Positions 54,061-64,000 of a stretch of DNA of 64,000 nt are shown piece after piece. The stretch covers positions 1,237,657-1,301,656 of the forward strand of contig BDGG01000006.1 of assembly GCA_001949185.1 (NCBI GenBank), in the 5' to 3' direction. The notes beneath the pieces were generated by a model. It was not told the DNA's origin, did no database searches, and worked only from the letters and a program-made list of their open reading frames with translations. Positions within the stretch are counted from its first letter, which is position 1. The number at the start of each line of letters is the position of its first letter. The position numbers were made by a program, and so were the translations under genes. Source of the DNA: Ramazzottius varieornatus. Its lineage: Eukaryota; Tardigrada; Eutardigrada; Parachela; Ramazzottiidae.

Positions 54061-54960
54061 TGTTGTCCGTCGAGGTAGAACCCACGATAGACCAACGCTG
54101 GAGGAAAAGCGGAGAATCTTGGAACTGTACCCGTCGCACATAACACCCAGATTATTGTATGGGAACCAAACATCACAGGCTGAGCTTTCTTTGTAGATGA
54201 CGGCCAAGCAACTTATGACGAAGTTCAACATCCGTTCTAATTCGACCATCACGACGCTTATCAAACAGCGAGACAAGGTTCTTGCTTTGTCTGCTGAAGT
54301 TCGCGGTAATCCTTTTGTATCCAGAAAGCGAACTTTCGGTATTGTTGAAGAAGCGGCAATGAAATACCATGAAGACTCTGTCCAGAAGGGATTCCCTGTG
54401 TTTACACCGATTTGAAAGAGGTTGACGTTTTGAATTCAACTTCTCGGTAGTCTTGCAAGGTGAAGTTCGATATACCTTAACAGCCTAACAGAAGGTCACA
54501 GCAATTCACGCTCACTTGTAGGCGAGGAAGCGGAAAGCAATCCAGAAGTTGCGGGACTGCGGATTAGGGAAAAGCTATCTGAGATTCTTCAGAATTACAA
54601 GAACGCAGACATTTTCAACTGCGACGAAATCGGAAGCTGCTGTCGCTCTACGCCTCGAAAGGCTCTTTTGAAGGTCGGACGAAAGGCGGGAAGAAGGTAG
54701 CAGAACGAATATCAGTTATGTTTTGCTGCTCTGCGTCTTGAGAAAAGCTTCCTCCCCTCATCATTTGGTCGATCGAAGAAGCCGCGTGCCTTTTCCAAGG
54801 CGAAGCTGGACTTTGAAAGAGCAGGCTTTACTTGGGCTAGCAATAAGAAAGCTCGGATAACGCAGGCTGTTTCCACTCCTTCGAGCTTTCATCCTCGATG
54901 TTCTGCACAAAAACGACCAGACATCCGTCGAGAATTGCCTTCTCTACTGAACGGAGGTAT
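54060..54960 (+). pseudogene. pogo/Tigger-type transposase relic
   Basis: Reads TLEEKRRILELYPSH, then MTAKQLMTKFNIRSNSTITT and LIKQRDKVL, as in the DNA-binding helices of CENP-B-like transposases; EEAAMKYHEDSVQKGFPV follows. Near 54590-54640 YKNADIFNCDEIGSCCR matches the first catalytic Asp of the DDE domain (YNADETG in intact copies). The pieces are in different frames with stops between them, so it is inactive. No end repeats were identified. Confidence 0.65.
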
Positions 54961-56608
54961 GTACTGATGTCGATGCTCTTATCTCCATAATGTATCAGTT
55001 GTAAAGTCCGTCTTCTTACTTATGCATTGTGATGACGTTTCTTTAACGTACATGGGGTGTGAAATAGATGATTCTGAGATCATCTGTAAAGTTTCTGAAT
55101 TCTTGGCGTATAGCACTGAGCTGGTTCTTGCTCGCCAAACATTCCTCGACATCGGCCACGAAGTTCTCCTTGCGGTGGCGAAGAAGTCCGTCCTAAACCT
55201 GCATGGAAGAGAGAGCCTGCTTCATCGCGCTGCTTCCGAGTAACTGACATCGCATGGAACGCCGGCAAAATTGAAGAATTCACTCGGATCGTTTTTTCCA
55301 GGTGGCGCACGCCCTCAGCCAGTAAAACTGACAACGTGCGCCGCTTTTCGAACTCGACCAGATCGTTTTGACAAGTGACGCACGTTCTCAGGCAGTGGCA
55401 ATGTAACGTGCGCCGCTCGAGTCGTCGATCTGGATAATATCATTTTGCCGACGTCCTACATCTGGTTAACCGTTTACCATTGCCGTGAGCAATCTAGATT
55501 CATTTTTCAACGTTTAGTACGTTTAGTGGAGTTGAGTACGAGGATCAGAGCCTAACTTTTCTAACTCGCCGAACTGGCGAGCACTTGTCTAACTGACATT
55601 TTTCTCGGTAGTCTTCCAATCAAAAATTGTCAAATTAATTCGCAAATTTGTCCCAACGCTTTGCTTCAGTTTGAAGTATCTTGAACCGGAAATAGGTGAC
55701 AGATCGAGGCGGATATAATTCAGGAAGCAAGAACGTTTGAAGATGGCTGGCGATATTCCGGAGCACGCTTTCTGCTGAAGGCGTAATGCAGCTCAGAATC
55801 AGCTGATCCAGTTAGCCACATATATGACGCAACAAGCAGAAATCACGCGGGGGTTACACAGTGTGCTTAAGACTCAACGGCTGGTTTCTATTCAAAGTCA
55901 GAACGGCGAAAACTTTGCTGACTTTCGAGCGAAAACATATTGTCCTGAAAAATTTGACATCAACATCAACGCATGTGACATCAACAGTAGAAAAAAAAAT
56001 GCTTGTGTGGTAGGTGCACGTTGATACCTGCCGTCGTTTCTATCGAAAATCGGAACGGCGAAAACTTTGCTAACTCTTGGTCGGTCGCCATATGGCGGTA
56101 GAACATGTTCAGCAGAATCAGACACATGGCCGCGCCGCCTGCAGCATTTGTGTTAGCAGAGTATTCCCGTTAGAAAAGTAATGCTCTGATCCTCGTACAT
56201 TCATTTCAGGTGGCTGAACGACGACAAGCTGAGGAGGAGTCGCAGGGTTCACCATGCCGAACTCTACGAGACATTTTAGGTCCTGTTTTCGGAGAGATTC
56301 GTTTCCTCCTGATGAGCAGGGCTGACATTGCTTCTGGTCCAGTCAAAGACGGACTGTTCACGCTTGACGAAGTAACCGCACTGTATCGACAGCAGTTTTC
56401 GGCTGAGAAAGATAAGAAAAGAATCTTCCACGATGAATTCCGTTCGTACTCGGAAAACAGGAAATATGTTGTCGAACTGTCGATGAAACCGCGTGTAGCG
56501 CATTCTGACGACAACGAAGACCTGCCGACAAAGAGAATCTGGTGTGATATTTGCGAGAAACGACAGATCTTTTCGGCCGACTGTGTCTGTGCCATTATAT
56601 CCATTTGA

Positions 56609-57340
56609 CGTTTTTGTGATAATCGTGCTGTGCGCCAATCTTCGAGCGTTTTCCTGCACCACTACGAGGTAAACAGCACACTGGGCTTAAAGTTTTGAAT
56701 AGCATGGTTGAATACAAGGTTTAAGAATTAAAGGAACGTTGGCAAACGATCTCACCCAGATCTGCAGAGTGGTGCAAGTTTTTGACGATCAAGATCTGTT
56801 TCAGACGGTTGTTCGTCGAAAGACTCAACAAGACCTCTTCAGCCAGGACATCCTGGAAGTGGAAAAGAAACGCTACGTTCATGATGCGGCTGGAACGGTG
56901 GCTTTACGTCGGATAGAGGGTTAGAACTCGGTATATTTCTGTCTGGATGTCTCGTTTGGGAAGAATATGGAAGAGTTTCAGGGTAATCAGGAACGATAGA
57001 TAGCTGCGTTGTTGCACGAGCACCGGAACTGGCGGAACAGTTCGTGCGCCGTAGACAGGTCGGATGCGGAAGTGTCATTTGTGGCGTAGTTGATTATCCC
57101 TCCAGAGATCGATTGGCATCTAAATCAGCGAGCTACGCTGCTGCATGCACTGATTAGCCTGTCGTAAAATCTTCGGCCTTTTCACGCCGCCATTATGCCG
57201 AGGCAATCAAAGTACCCGACTAATCCAGTTGTAACGCCGCTGGCTTTTGCCGCAGTTCCACACAACAATTCACTCTTCTGACACTTGCCGCTGTCACGGG
57301 GCGATTATCAATGCGTCATTAATCGCTCTACCGATTTTTC
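56609..57340. other. Intergenic
   Basis: Nothing recognised. Near 56738 a fragment of the hairpin family's flank (GGCAAACGATCTCACCCAGATC) occurs without its arms. Confidence 0.3.
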
Positions 57341-57346
57341 GCAGTA

Positions 57347-57907
57347 CACGCCCGAAGGGAAAGTTTGGCGCAGTAAAAAGTTTGGATCGGGCCGTTTCGC
57401 TACGGCGGCACGGACAGGTGCTTTTTGCTGCATGTAGAAAACAGCATAACTGGCCTTACTGCCGTACGTACGTGATGGGTTTCAGAACGAGCGGCTAGAA
57501 GCGTGACGCTTTTACTGGCTTCGTTGTAGAGACGAGCAGCTTCACGATGTCCAGTACAATTCTCGACAGCAGAAAGCGCTCTTTTCAGGTCTTCCTCGCT
57601 GTACCGTCGAGGCCTCTTGGTTTTAAACTTTTGAGACATACTCGAAAAGCTAGCCGAAATGGAAGCATGAACACCGGCTGATTTCTGGACACGAAAACAA
57701 ACGACAAACTTACCGGATCCATTCAGAAGACTAACAGCTAATACAGTAAACTGTACCAATGTTTACGGTAGTTTCCACTGCGGTTGAAATCTACTACGTT
57801 ACGTCATACAGTTGGTTTCTGTCTCTTGCTTGCATAAAAATCTAAATTTGCCATCTTTTCCGCCTGATCCAAACTTTTTACTGCGCCAAACTTTCCCTTC
57901 GCCCGTG
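57347..57907. mobile_element. pogo-like element with long terminal inverted repeats
   Basis: The ends (57347-57396 and 57858-57907) are inverted repeats of about 50 bases with few mismatches (CGAAGGGAAAGTTTGGCGCA within them), ending CACG and CGTG. TA flanks both sides (57345-57346 and 57908-57909). Inside, on the minus strand from about 57640, an open frame reads KRPRRYSEEDLKRALSAVEN and REAARLYN, the pipsqueak-type HTH at the start of pogo/Tigger transposases. The rest of the transposase is missing, so this is a shortened, non-autonomous copy. Confidence 0.78.
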
Positions 57908-57909
57908 TA

Positions 57910-58568
57910 CCAAAATTGTGGGAGCGCACTGTTGCAAAATCAGCGACGAAACACGGAATATATTCGACCTGGCCAGAAAACGTACAAGTCAGACACTGTT
58001 TGCCATGCCAAATGACATGCTGAAAGCATAAAACACTGTTGAAAAGGAAGGTAACGTATGGTTGACTCCTTGACTTTTGAGTCGGGCCAGTACCCTGTTT
58101 CCGTCACGCCTTCGGTTTTTCTCCCTGCTGATGTTTTTATCGGCCATATTTCGTTCCGGCTGTTGAGCGACTACAGTGGTGTTCGTTGGGCGAACTTTCA
58201 AAAATAGCCTGCATAACCTACGTTTGCTGTGGCGGATATCCTTGTGAATGACGATGAGGGTCGTTTGAAGCGTGCAACATGTGAAGCTGATGCCTGAAAG
58301 ATGCGCGATCAACGACGACCTGTTTGCAGCACGATCAGTGGATCACAATCCACCTTCTATCCGCTCCAGCACGCAGCCTTTTTCAACCGATACCATAAAC
58401 TGAATTTCTGAATTTCTGAATTTCATGGCGTATTTTATGGATTGTACTTATTTTCGTCACGGAAAATGACGCGAGGAATACTGGTGGAATAATTTCAGTC
58501 GGAAAGGATGTCTTCAATTTCGAAGTTTCTTCTTCGAATTTCACGACCTTCCAGCGAAACATCGGCTC
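57910..58568. other. Upstream region of the LGR gene
   Basis: No gene recognised. Likely carries the LGR promoter and 5' UTR. Near 58398-58428 TTTCTGAA repeats in tandem (three units). Confidence 0.35.
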
Positions 58569-61500
58569 ATGATCTCCCGCGCTAGGCCAGCCATAAGCAT
58601 GAGGAAAGGACAGCTGGCATTCTGGAATATTTTAACCATAGCGAAGTCGATGGTCTTCCTCCTGCTGCTTCGGGGTTACTTGGCGGAGGCATCTTACTCC
58701 TGCCCCAAGTATGAATTCCCCTGTGAATCTCCAGACCATCAATGCGTGCCTCAACATCTGTGGTGTAACGGGGAGGAGGACTGCCGGAATGGCTTTGATG
58801 AGAATAAAGACTGCAGTAAGCTTTCCTTATTTTCCATTCCACTTCCGGTCAGAAAGTGCGACGAAATCAGCGAACAAAACCCAAACAATGCGATTTCGTC
58901 ATCGTGTGACGTCAGTGCGGCTGGATATGTACCATATGGTGACCCAGTTGGACTACGGGGTGCCACGTGGTACATACTGAAATCGTAACCTCGTATCTGT
59001 ATTTGTTGTATCGTACTGTATCATTCTACCGTATCTCATGGAAGTCGTTCTTCCAGAAAGTACCAGATTGCAGATGTTCCATCAAGACACCGGCAAACTG
59101 CAGCAGTGCGTTAAGGATGTGAAGACAGCAAAGAACAGAACGGTAGCGTTGAAGCATCACGATGATTACTGCGAGTTTAGGGGGTTTCCGCCCAGTGGCA
59201 GCTGCGACTGTGATCGAGACATGGAGTTATCCTCGCTCTCGATCTACTGCGAGATCGACAAGGGCTCTTTACCGTTCCTGGCTGATGTTCGACCTTATCC
59301 GCAAAAGATTACCATATTCAACAAGAACGGAATGACCGGCTGCCTTGGGGGAGGGAAATACAGGCGAGTGGAAGGCCTTCTTTCACTGTAAGTTCAAACT
59401 TCCTCCTAGTTCGATTTTGAGAACCCCTCCATCCTTCCTTGTTTCAGGAGTTACGCGGGGAACAAAATCAAATGTCTAATGCCACAAGCTTTCGACGGAT
59501 TGCTTCTGTCATCCTTGTAAGCGAAAACGTTAGCGTCTTTCGAAATAAGATTTTATGAGAAATGAGAGCTCGGTGACAACTCGACACGATGGCTTGCCCA
59601 AGTGGCGCACGTTCTCAGTGTTAATGTTTGAAATCCTGCGCCGCTTCTGAAAGTGAGTCTGCCCAGTTGGCTTGTTTATCCTAGTGAGTAGTGACGCACA
59701 TTCTCAGTGTCATCAGCTGGCAGCTTGCGCCACATGAAAGAAATTTCTTTTCGATTTCGTTTTTGCCGAGCCCCCCCCCCCCAAATATCATCCTGAATTT
59801 TGGCTGTAGGGATCTCTCGAACAATTCGCTGACAACCCTCGTACCCAATACCTTCAGCTGGCTCCACGTCTGCTGGCTCTACTTGCAGCGGAATAACCTG
59901 GTGGATTTCCCCGCGGATGCTTTCAGCCGAGAAGACACCATCAAGATGATGTAAGTTTTGATGTTTCAGCTTCTCGACCTGGTACCTCTGCCGCAATTCG
60001 GAATCTTTTTCACAGAAGCCTTCGTCGGAATAACCTGACATTGGAGCGACACGGAATGCTGGACAACTTGCCTTTCGTTGTTATCCTGTAAGCTTTCTTC
60101 CACGCCATTCCTTCCTTCTTTTTCAGTATTTTTTGCTGATTTTTTCGGGGGTCTCTCTCTTGCAGAGAGTTAGGGCGGAATCACATTCGGAGGATTCGCA
60201 ACGACACATTCCGAAATAATCGCGCGCTGAGTACATTGTAAGGGTCTTGTCTCGCGTCAGTTCCTAGCAAACCTTGTGCCAGCAATCGTCCCCTCAGACG
60301 GATGAGCCGCATATTAGCTTTGTGGGCATGTGACGTCTCTTCCTGATGGGTATTGCTGCTCCCACGGGATGCGCTGATTATGCTGACTTCCGTGTTGGTG
60401 TATTTTGACAGGGACCTGACACGTAATCATATCGAAGTCATCGAGGATGGAGCCTTTGACAATCTCCTCGACCTAACGACCCTCAACCTCACCCACAATA
60501 AACTGAAGAATGTCTCCGGTGGACTCATTGCCAACAACATCCGCATGAAAGAATTGTAAGAATAATTTCCCCTAAAATTGTTTTTATTTTATCCTGGTTC
60601 CCAGTTCACTTAGCATAAACCGTTTCAGCTCGTTGGCGCACAACCCTTTGACAGAACTGCCACCGGAACTCTTCCACAACTTCGTCAACTGCTCCACACT
60701 GTAAGCCAGCTGTATGTTTCTAAAGAGAAATGTGGGCGGAAAGATCAGCAAAATCTGAGCGATGGATTTCTTTTCATTTTACAAAACCATCTGGAAGCTT
60801 GGCAAAAAGACTCGACAACAGTGGCGCACATGTGCATTACTATCCAATGAAAGCGTGTGCCACTTGGAAAAATTGGTTTTGTCGGTTGTTTGCTGGCTCA
60901 GTTTTCTTTCATGTTATGACTTGCATATCTGTCTCACTGAGATGTTTCTTCTCAACGCAGGGACCTTCGGGGAGTTCTCATCGATAACATTGATGAGTCC
61001 ATGTTTCAATCGATACCTTCAAGCTGTGTTGTGTAAGTCAATTTATTATCATCGCCCATAAATCAACACTCGGAACGAAATTATTACTATCAAAGTGTTT
61101 GAAGATTTACGATTATTACCCTATCAATACAATACTTTACACTTCAAAGAACTTGACGTTTTTACTGTTGGTTTCTGCGTAGCATGTTTGAGAAGCTGTA
61201 CTACTGCTTTGCCGCGCACCACATTCGCAACTGCACGCCCAAGAGCGACGGCATCTCCTCATTCGACCATCTACTGGTCAACCCTCTGCTGGTCACTCTC
61301 TCCTGGACACTGGCCGTCTTTACTGTCCTGTGCAATTTGGCGGTCTTTTGTGTCCGCTGGTATCTGGACCGAACACTGAAGAGCGGCTTACATAACATGG
61401 TCGTCAGGGATGCGCGCATCATTTCCCTCTTCGTGAAAAACCTCAGCTGTAGGCTTTTCCATATCAGTTACAGTTTTCCGCCAGGTAAACGTTTTGCAGA

Positions 61501-63400
61501 ATTCGAACTCTTCCGTTGTAGTTTCAGACTTCCTTACGGGGATATATTTGCTGGGTATCTGTTACCAAAACGAGAAATTTAAAGGACGCTACAGCAAATT
61601 CGCCGTCGACTGGGTCCACAGTGACAAATGCAAAGCATTGGGAATCATCGGTAAGAATCAGGTCTCAAATTATGTTGAGTCTAGTGGATTACCATTTTGT
61701 TCTCGAAAAATGGATCTTGAGGTAAATCGCGCATTTTCTGGCTATACCACCCGCTGTGCAATTTTACTCTTTGAATTTCACTACCGGTCTTTCAACACTC
61801 ATTTTCTCCCCGTCGAATCGGCGACTTTTCTACATTATCTCATAGCTTTAGACTGGAGAAGAAAAGCTTCCGCTTGAGTACGTACTGACTGTTTTTCCTC
61901 CCTTTTCGCAGCCATGTCATCGGCGGAAATCAGCATGATGATCCTAACCTTCATCGCCGTGGACCGTTTTGTCACGATCGTTTGCGGGATTCACCGGCCC
62001 AAGTTCTCCGTCGCCGCGGTTCGTGCCATCCTCGTCTTGATCTGGATGACGGGCTTTGCGGTGGCCATCGCGCCGGCCTTCCTGTGGGGCGACCGCACCC
62101 ACAGTTATTACGGCAACAACGGCGTTTGCTTGCCGCTGTACCTCCACGAACCCCACCTCAAAGGCTGGATCTACTCCCTGATGGTCCTCATTGGCTTGAA
62201 CGGCTTCCTCATCCTGCTGATCATCATGTCCTACATGGGCATCTTCATCACCATCAGAAGTTTTAGGAAGGGCAGCGTGACGGTGGCGGCGGATGAGGTC
62301 GAGCTGTTCTGGAGGTTCTTCCTGTTGGTCTTGCTCAACCTCTGCTGCTGGCTGCCCACTTTCGTCTTCAAGTTCCTGGCTCTCACCAGCTACAAAGTTC
62401 CTAGTACATATCGCTGATCATGTGATTAATTTCCACCAATGAAAGTCCGTTAATTTTGTGGATATTCTAAATCAATGTCAACCAATGAATAAAATAATTG
62501 TTTCATCTGAAATAAAATAGACATAACGTACGTATTCAAACACGCAAATGGTTAACGGAGTTTAGATAATCTTCAAAAAGTCAGGGCCGATGTAAAAGAT
62601 TGAAATGGGCTGTCGGGGGAAAAACGGGACCAGACAGTTTTCCCAAGTGGCGCACGTTCTCACTGAAATTGGCCGAGAGCGTGCGTCACTTCAAAACGAT
62701 CTGGTCGAGTTTGTTTGCTGAGCTGCCAAAATTTGGATTTCGCGAAAATGGAATTTTTCCGTTTAGAATAGATGCTCGGTTTTTCCTTGCAGATGATTCC
62801 TACGCTTGGCTCGTCACCTTCGTCTTTCCACTGAACAGTGCCATGAATCCCATTGTGTACTCGCTCAGCTCCAGCGAGTTCCGTTCGCGTGTGGCCCACG
62901 CCACGGGATGCCATCAAGTCCTCCACCTATTTCTCCAAAGACTCCACGTCCTTGGTCGTAAGTAATGGCTTACTTTCTCAAAAAATAACCTCGTCCCTTT
63001 CGACCTGTCCGTGCTTAACGATGGTCTTTTGTCTGTGTTCACTGCAGGAAGGCTGAGTTCGCCTTTCACGGCCACCAGCAACACGCCGTCATGGCCGACA
63101 CAAGACAACGTCGTCTCCCCCTGTGATCTCTACGCTCAAGGCGACACTAACAGGTTCCCTGCTGGCTTGCTGTGCAAACGTCTGCGCGACAAGTGTCGAT
63201 CGGCCATCACGACGCCACGCAGCAGCCAACATTCTAACAAAAGCCCCGAACACTGCCAGCAAGGCCCAGCGGGACCCTACAGAGCCCCACGCTACCGACA
63301 CTCTGATCTCCTGGACGTTCCTCGCGCACAGCACGAACTGATACCGTTGAATAGTTTCCTCAAAGTTGACGCGCAGCTTTCTCAACAATCCTTACCCTGA
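58569..63400 (+). CDS. LDLa-LRR G-protein coupled receptor (LGR type C, relaxin-receptor-like)
   Basis: Fourteen exons: 58569-58815, 59057-59387, 59448-59516, 59810-59950, 60016-60087, 60166-60237, 60412-60555, 60629-60700, 60961-61032, 61183-61448, 61522-61650, 61912-62403, 62793-62957 and 63048-63400. All phases fit, 874 residues (864 from the Met at 58599, which better fits the signal peptide). One LDLa module (CESPDHQCVPQHLWCNGEED) precedes about nine leucine-rich repeats, most encoded by single 69-72 base exons with phase 2 borders. The seven-helix part starts NPLLVTLSWTLAVF; TM3 ends AVDRFVTIV, TM7 has NPIVYSLSSSEFRS. This layout matches RXFP1/2 and arthropod LGR3/4, receptors for relaxin-like peptides. 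The tail is Ser/His/Pro-rich. Hairpin copies sit in introns 3, 8 and 12. Confidence 0.92.
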
Positions 63401-63766
63401 CCTCGTACGGTCGAATTTCTGTTTGTTGAAGGAGGTTTTTAGTTTTGTACATGATTTCTGGTTTTACGTCGAGTTTGACTTCTATCGTGATGTAGAAACA
63501 GTGCGTCGTTCCGTCGTTGTGTCTTCAGTTTTCTGGAGGTGGTTTTCCACTGACTCGTCTGTCATGCCAACAGGAAGGAGGACTGAACTTTTGAATGTAG
63601 TACAGCCAAAGAAAAGTGAGTGTCGCGAACCGGAAGTCAGAGAGGCGGAATGGAAAATGTGTCAAATAAAAGAGGTAGGAAACGGAAAGCAGTAAAAGCA
63701 GAAGCACGAGAAACATGCAGGATGAACGAGTAAGAAAATTGTAAAGACGGGTTAAAAGAGAAGAAT
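63401..63766. other. Convergent 3' regions
   Basis: Between two genes that end toward each other. Nothing recognised. Confidence 0.35.
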
Positions 63767-64000
63767 TTAAAAGATAGAAGGAAAAGGAGGAAGCTCTTCG
63801 TCCATGGGACTGCTCAGCTGACTGGCAAAGGTCCCCGTCTCGGTCGCTCTCGATGGATGCCTCTTCGTCGAAATAGGGGTGAAGGCTGGAAGACTACCGG
63901 AGCCGTTCTCTGAAGAATGGCCGGAGAAAGAATCGACAACGGAGGGAGGGAGGGCGGTGTTGTACAGCCGACGACTCGTGTCTTCCGCCTGGGCGAAGTA
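63767..64000 (-). CDS. 3' end of a gene running off the window
   Basis: On the minus strand the frame is open from the window edge to TAA at 63769-63767, 77 codons. It is Ser/Thr/Pro-rich (NTALPPSVVDSFSGHSSENG) and ends SPMDEELPPFPSIF, the look of a receptor's cytoplasmic tail or another disordered C-terminus. No start codon is needed because the gene continues beyond 64000. The protein cannot be named from this piece. Confidence 0.55.
   Translation of the reverse strand, partial: YFAQAEDTSRRLYNTALPPSVVDSFSGHSSENGSGSLPAFTPISTKRHPSRATETGTFASQLSSPMDEELPPFPSIF

Larger units (their letters stand above)
47672..56608 (+). pseudogene. BTB-BACK protein (BTBD-like) in scattered, damaged exons
   Basis: Four plus-strand pieces follow the order of a BTBD-type protein. 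47672-47842 encodes WQGNSRKLRQRGECLF and QKIPAHK, but the middle strand (GDVVFSVP) is in another frame, next to a run of six A. 47896-48080 continues KLILAMGSQVFCGMSMDPMA and IMLHFLCSD, the rest of the BTB fold. 55030-55242 encodes ICKVSEFLAYSTELVLARQ, the start of the BACK helices. 56209-56608 encodes RDILGPVFGEIRFLLMS and GLFTLDEVTALYRQQF, the end of BACK. BTB-BACK proteins are substrate adaptors of Cullin-3 ligases. A frame break and a stop in the first piece, an unmatched phase between the last two, and 7 kb of mobile DNA in the middle all suggest a dead gene. No PHR domain was found. Confidence 0.55.

Overview
This is a eukaryotic, animal nuclear window. Nearly every gene is split by short GT-AG introns, many of them 50-300 bases. 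The recognisable products are metazoan: NDR kinase, GRB2/drk, RXR/USP, an SLC6 transporter, a relaxin-receptor-type LGR, a DAZ/boule-like RRM protein and a quiver-like Ly6 protein. Compact genes, RXR/USP, quiver and LDLa-LRR GPCR families suggest a small-genome protostome. A tardigrade is my best guess, but nothing in the window proves it. An assembly gap of 50 N lies at 44543-44592.

Layout. 0.2-2.3 kb: decayed BEN-domain paralogue (+). 2.7-5.6 kb: NDR kinase trc/STK38 (-). 6.4-6.7 kb: a MITE and tRNA-Gln(CTG). 7.1-8.7 kb: intact BEN-domain gene (-), head to head with Pgd (+, 9.8-13.0 kb). 13.8-14.7 kb: secreted Cys protein (-). 15.5-20.1 kb: SLC6 symporter (-). 21.3-23.4 kb: drk/GRB2 (-). 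25.2-26.6 kb: Shisa-like membrane protein with two candidate last exons (+). 27.5-27.9 kb: duplicated RXR 3' fragment. 29.9-32.4 kb: RXR/USP (-). 32.7-33.4 kb: quiver-like Ly6 protein (-). 34.4-35.9 kb: protein with a lone helicase-C-like domain (+). 36.6-37.5 kb: SRSF10-like SR protein (+). 38.4-39.3 kb: PTTG1IP-like protein (+). 39.7-42.0 kb: unknown 300-residue protein (-). 42.8-44.5 kb: CNOT7/8 deadenylase (+). 45.7-46.9 kb: DAZ/boule-like RRM protein (-). 47.7-56.6 kb: scattered BTB-BACK remnant exons (+), with a BED/DUF7869-like transposon-derived gene (-), a small membrane protein gene (+) and a pogo/Tigger relic between them. 57.3-57.9 kb: pogo-like element with terminal inverted repeats. 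58.6-63.4 kb: LGR (+). 63.8-64.0 kb: 3' end of another gene (-).

The most striking unexplained feature is an interspersed hairpin family. Its arms are AGTGGCGCAC and GTGCGCCACTT, about 25-35 bases apart. I count roughly 28 copies across the window, all in introns or between genes, often in tandem pairs or triples. The genes do not form one pathway: this is ordinary gene-dense animal DNA, with trc, drk, RXR, SLC6 and LGR for signalling and CNOT7, SRSF10 and the DAZ-like protein for RNA handling. Exon limits were read by hand from splice signals, reading phase and family alignment from memory. Where all phases add up I treat them as firm.
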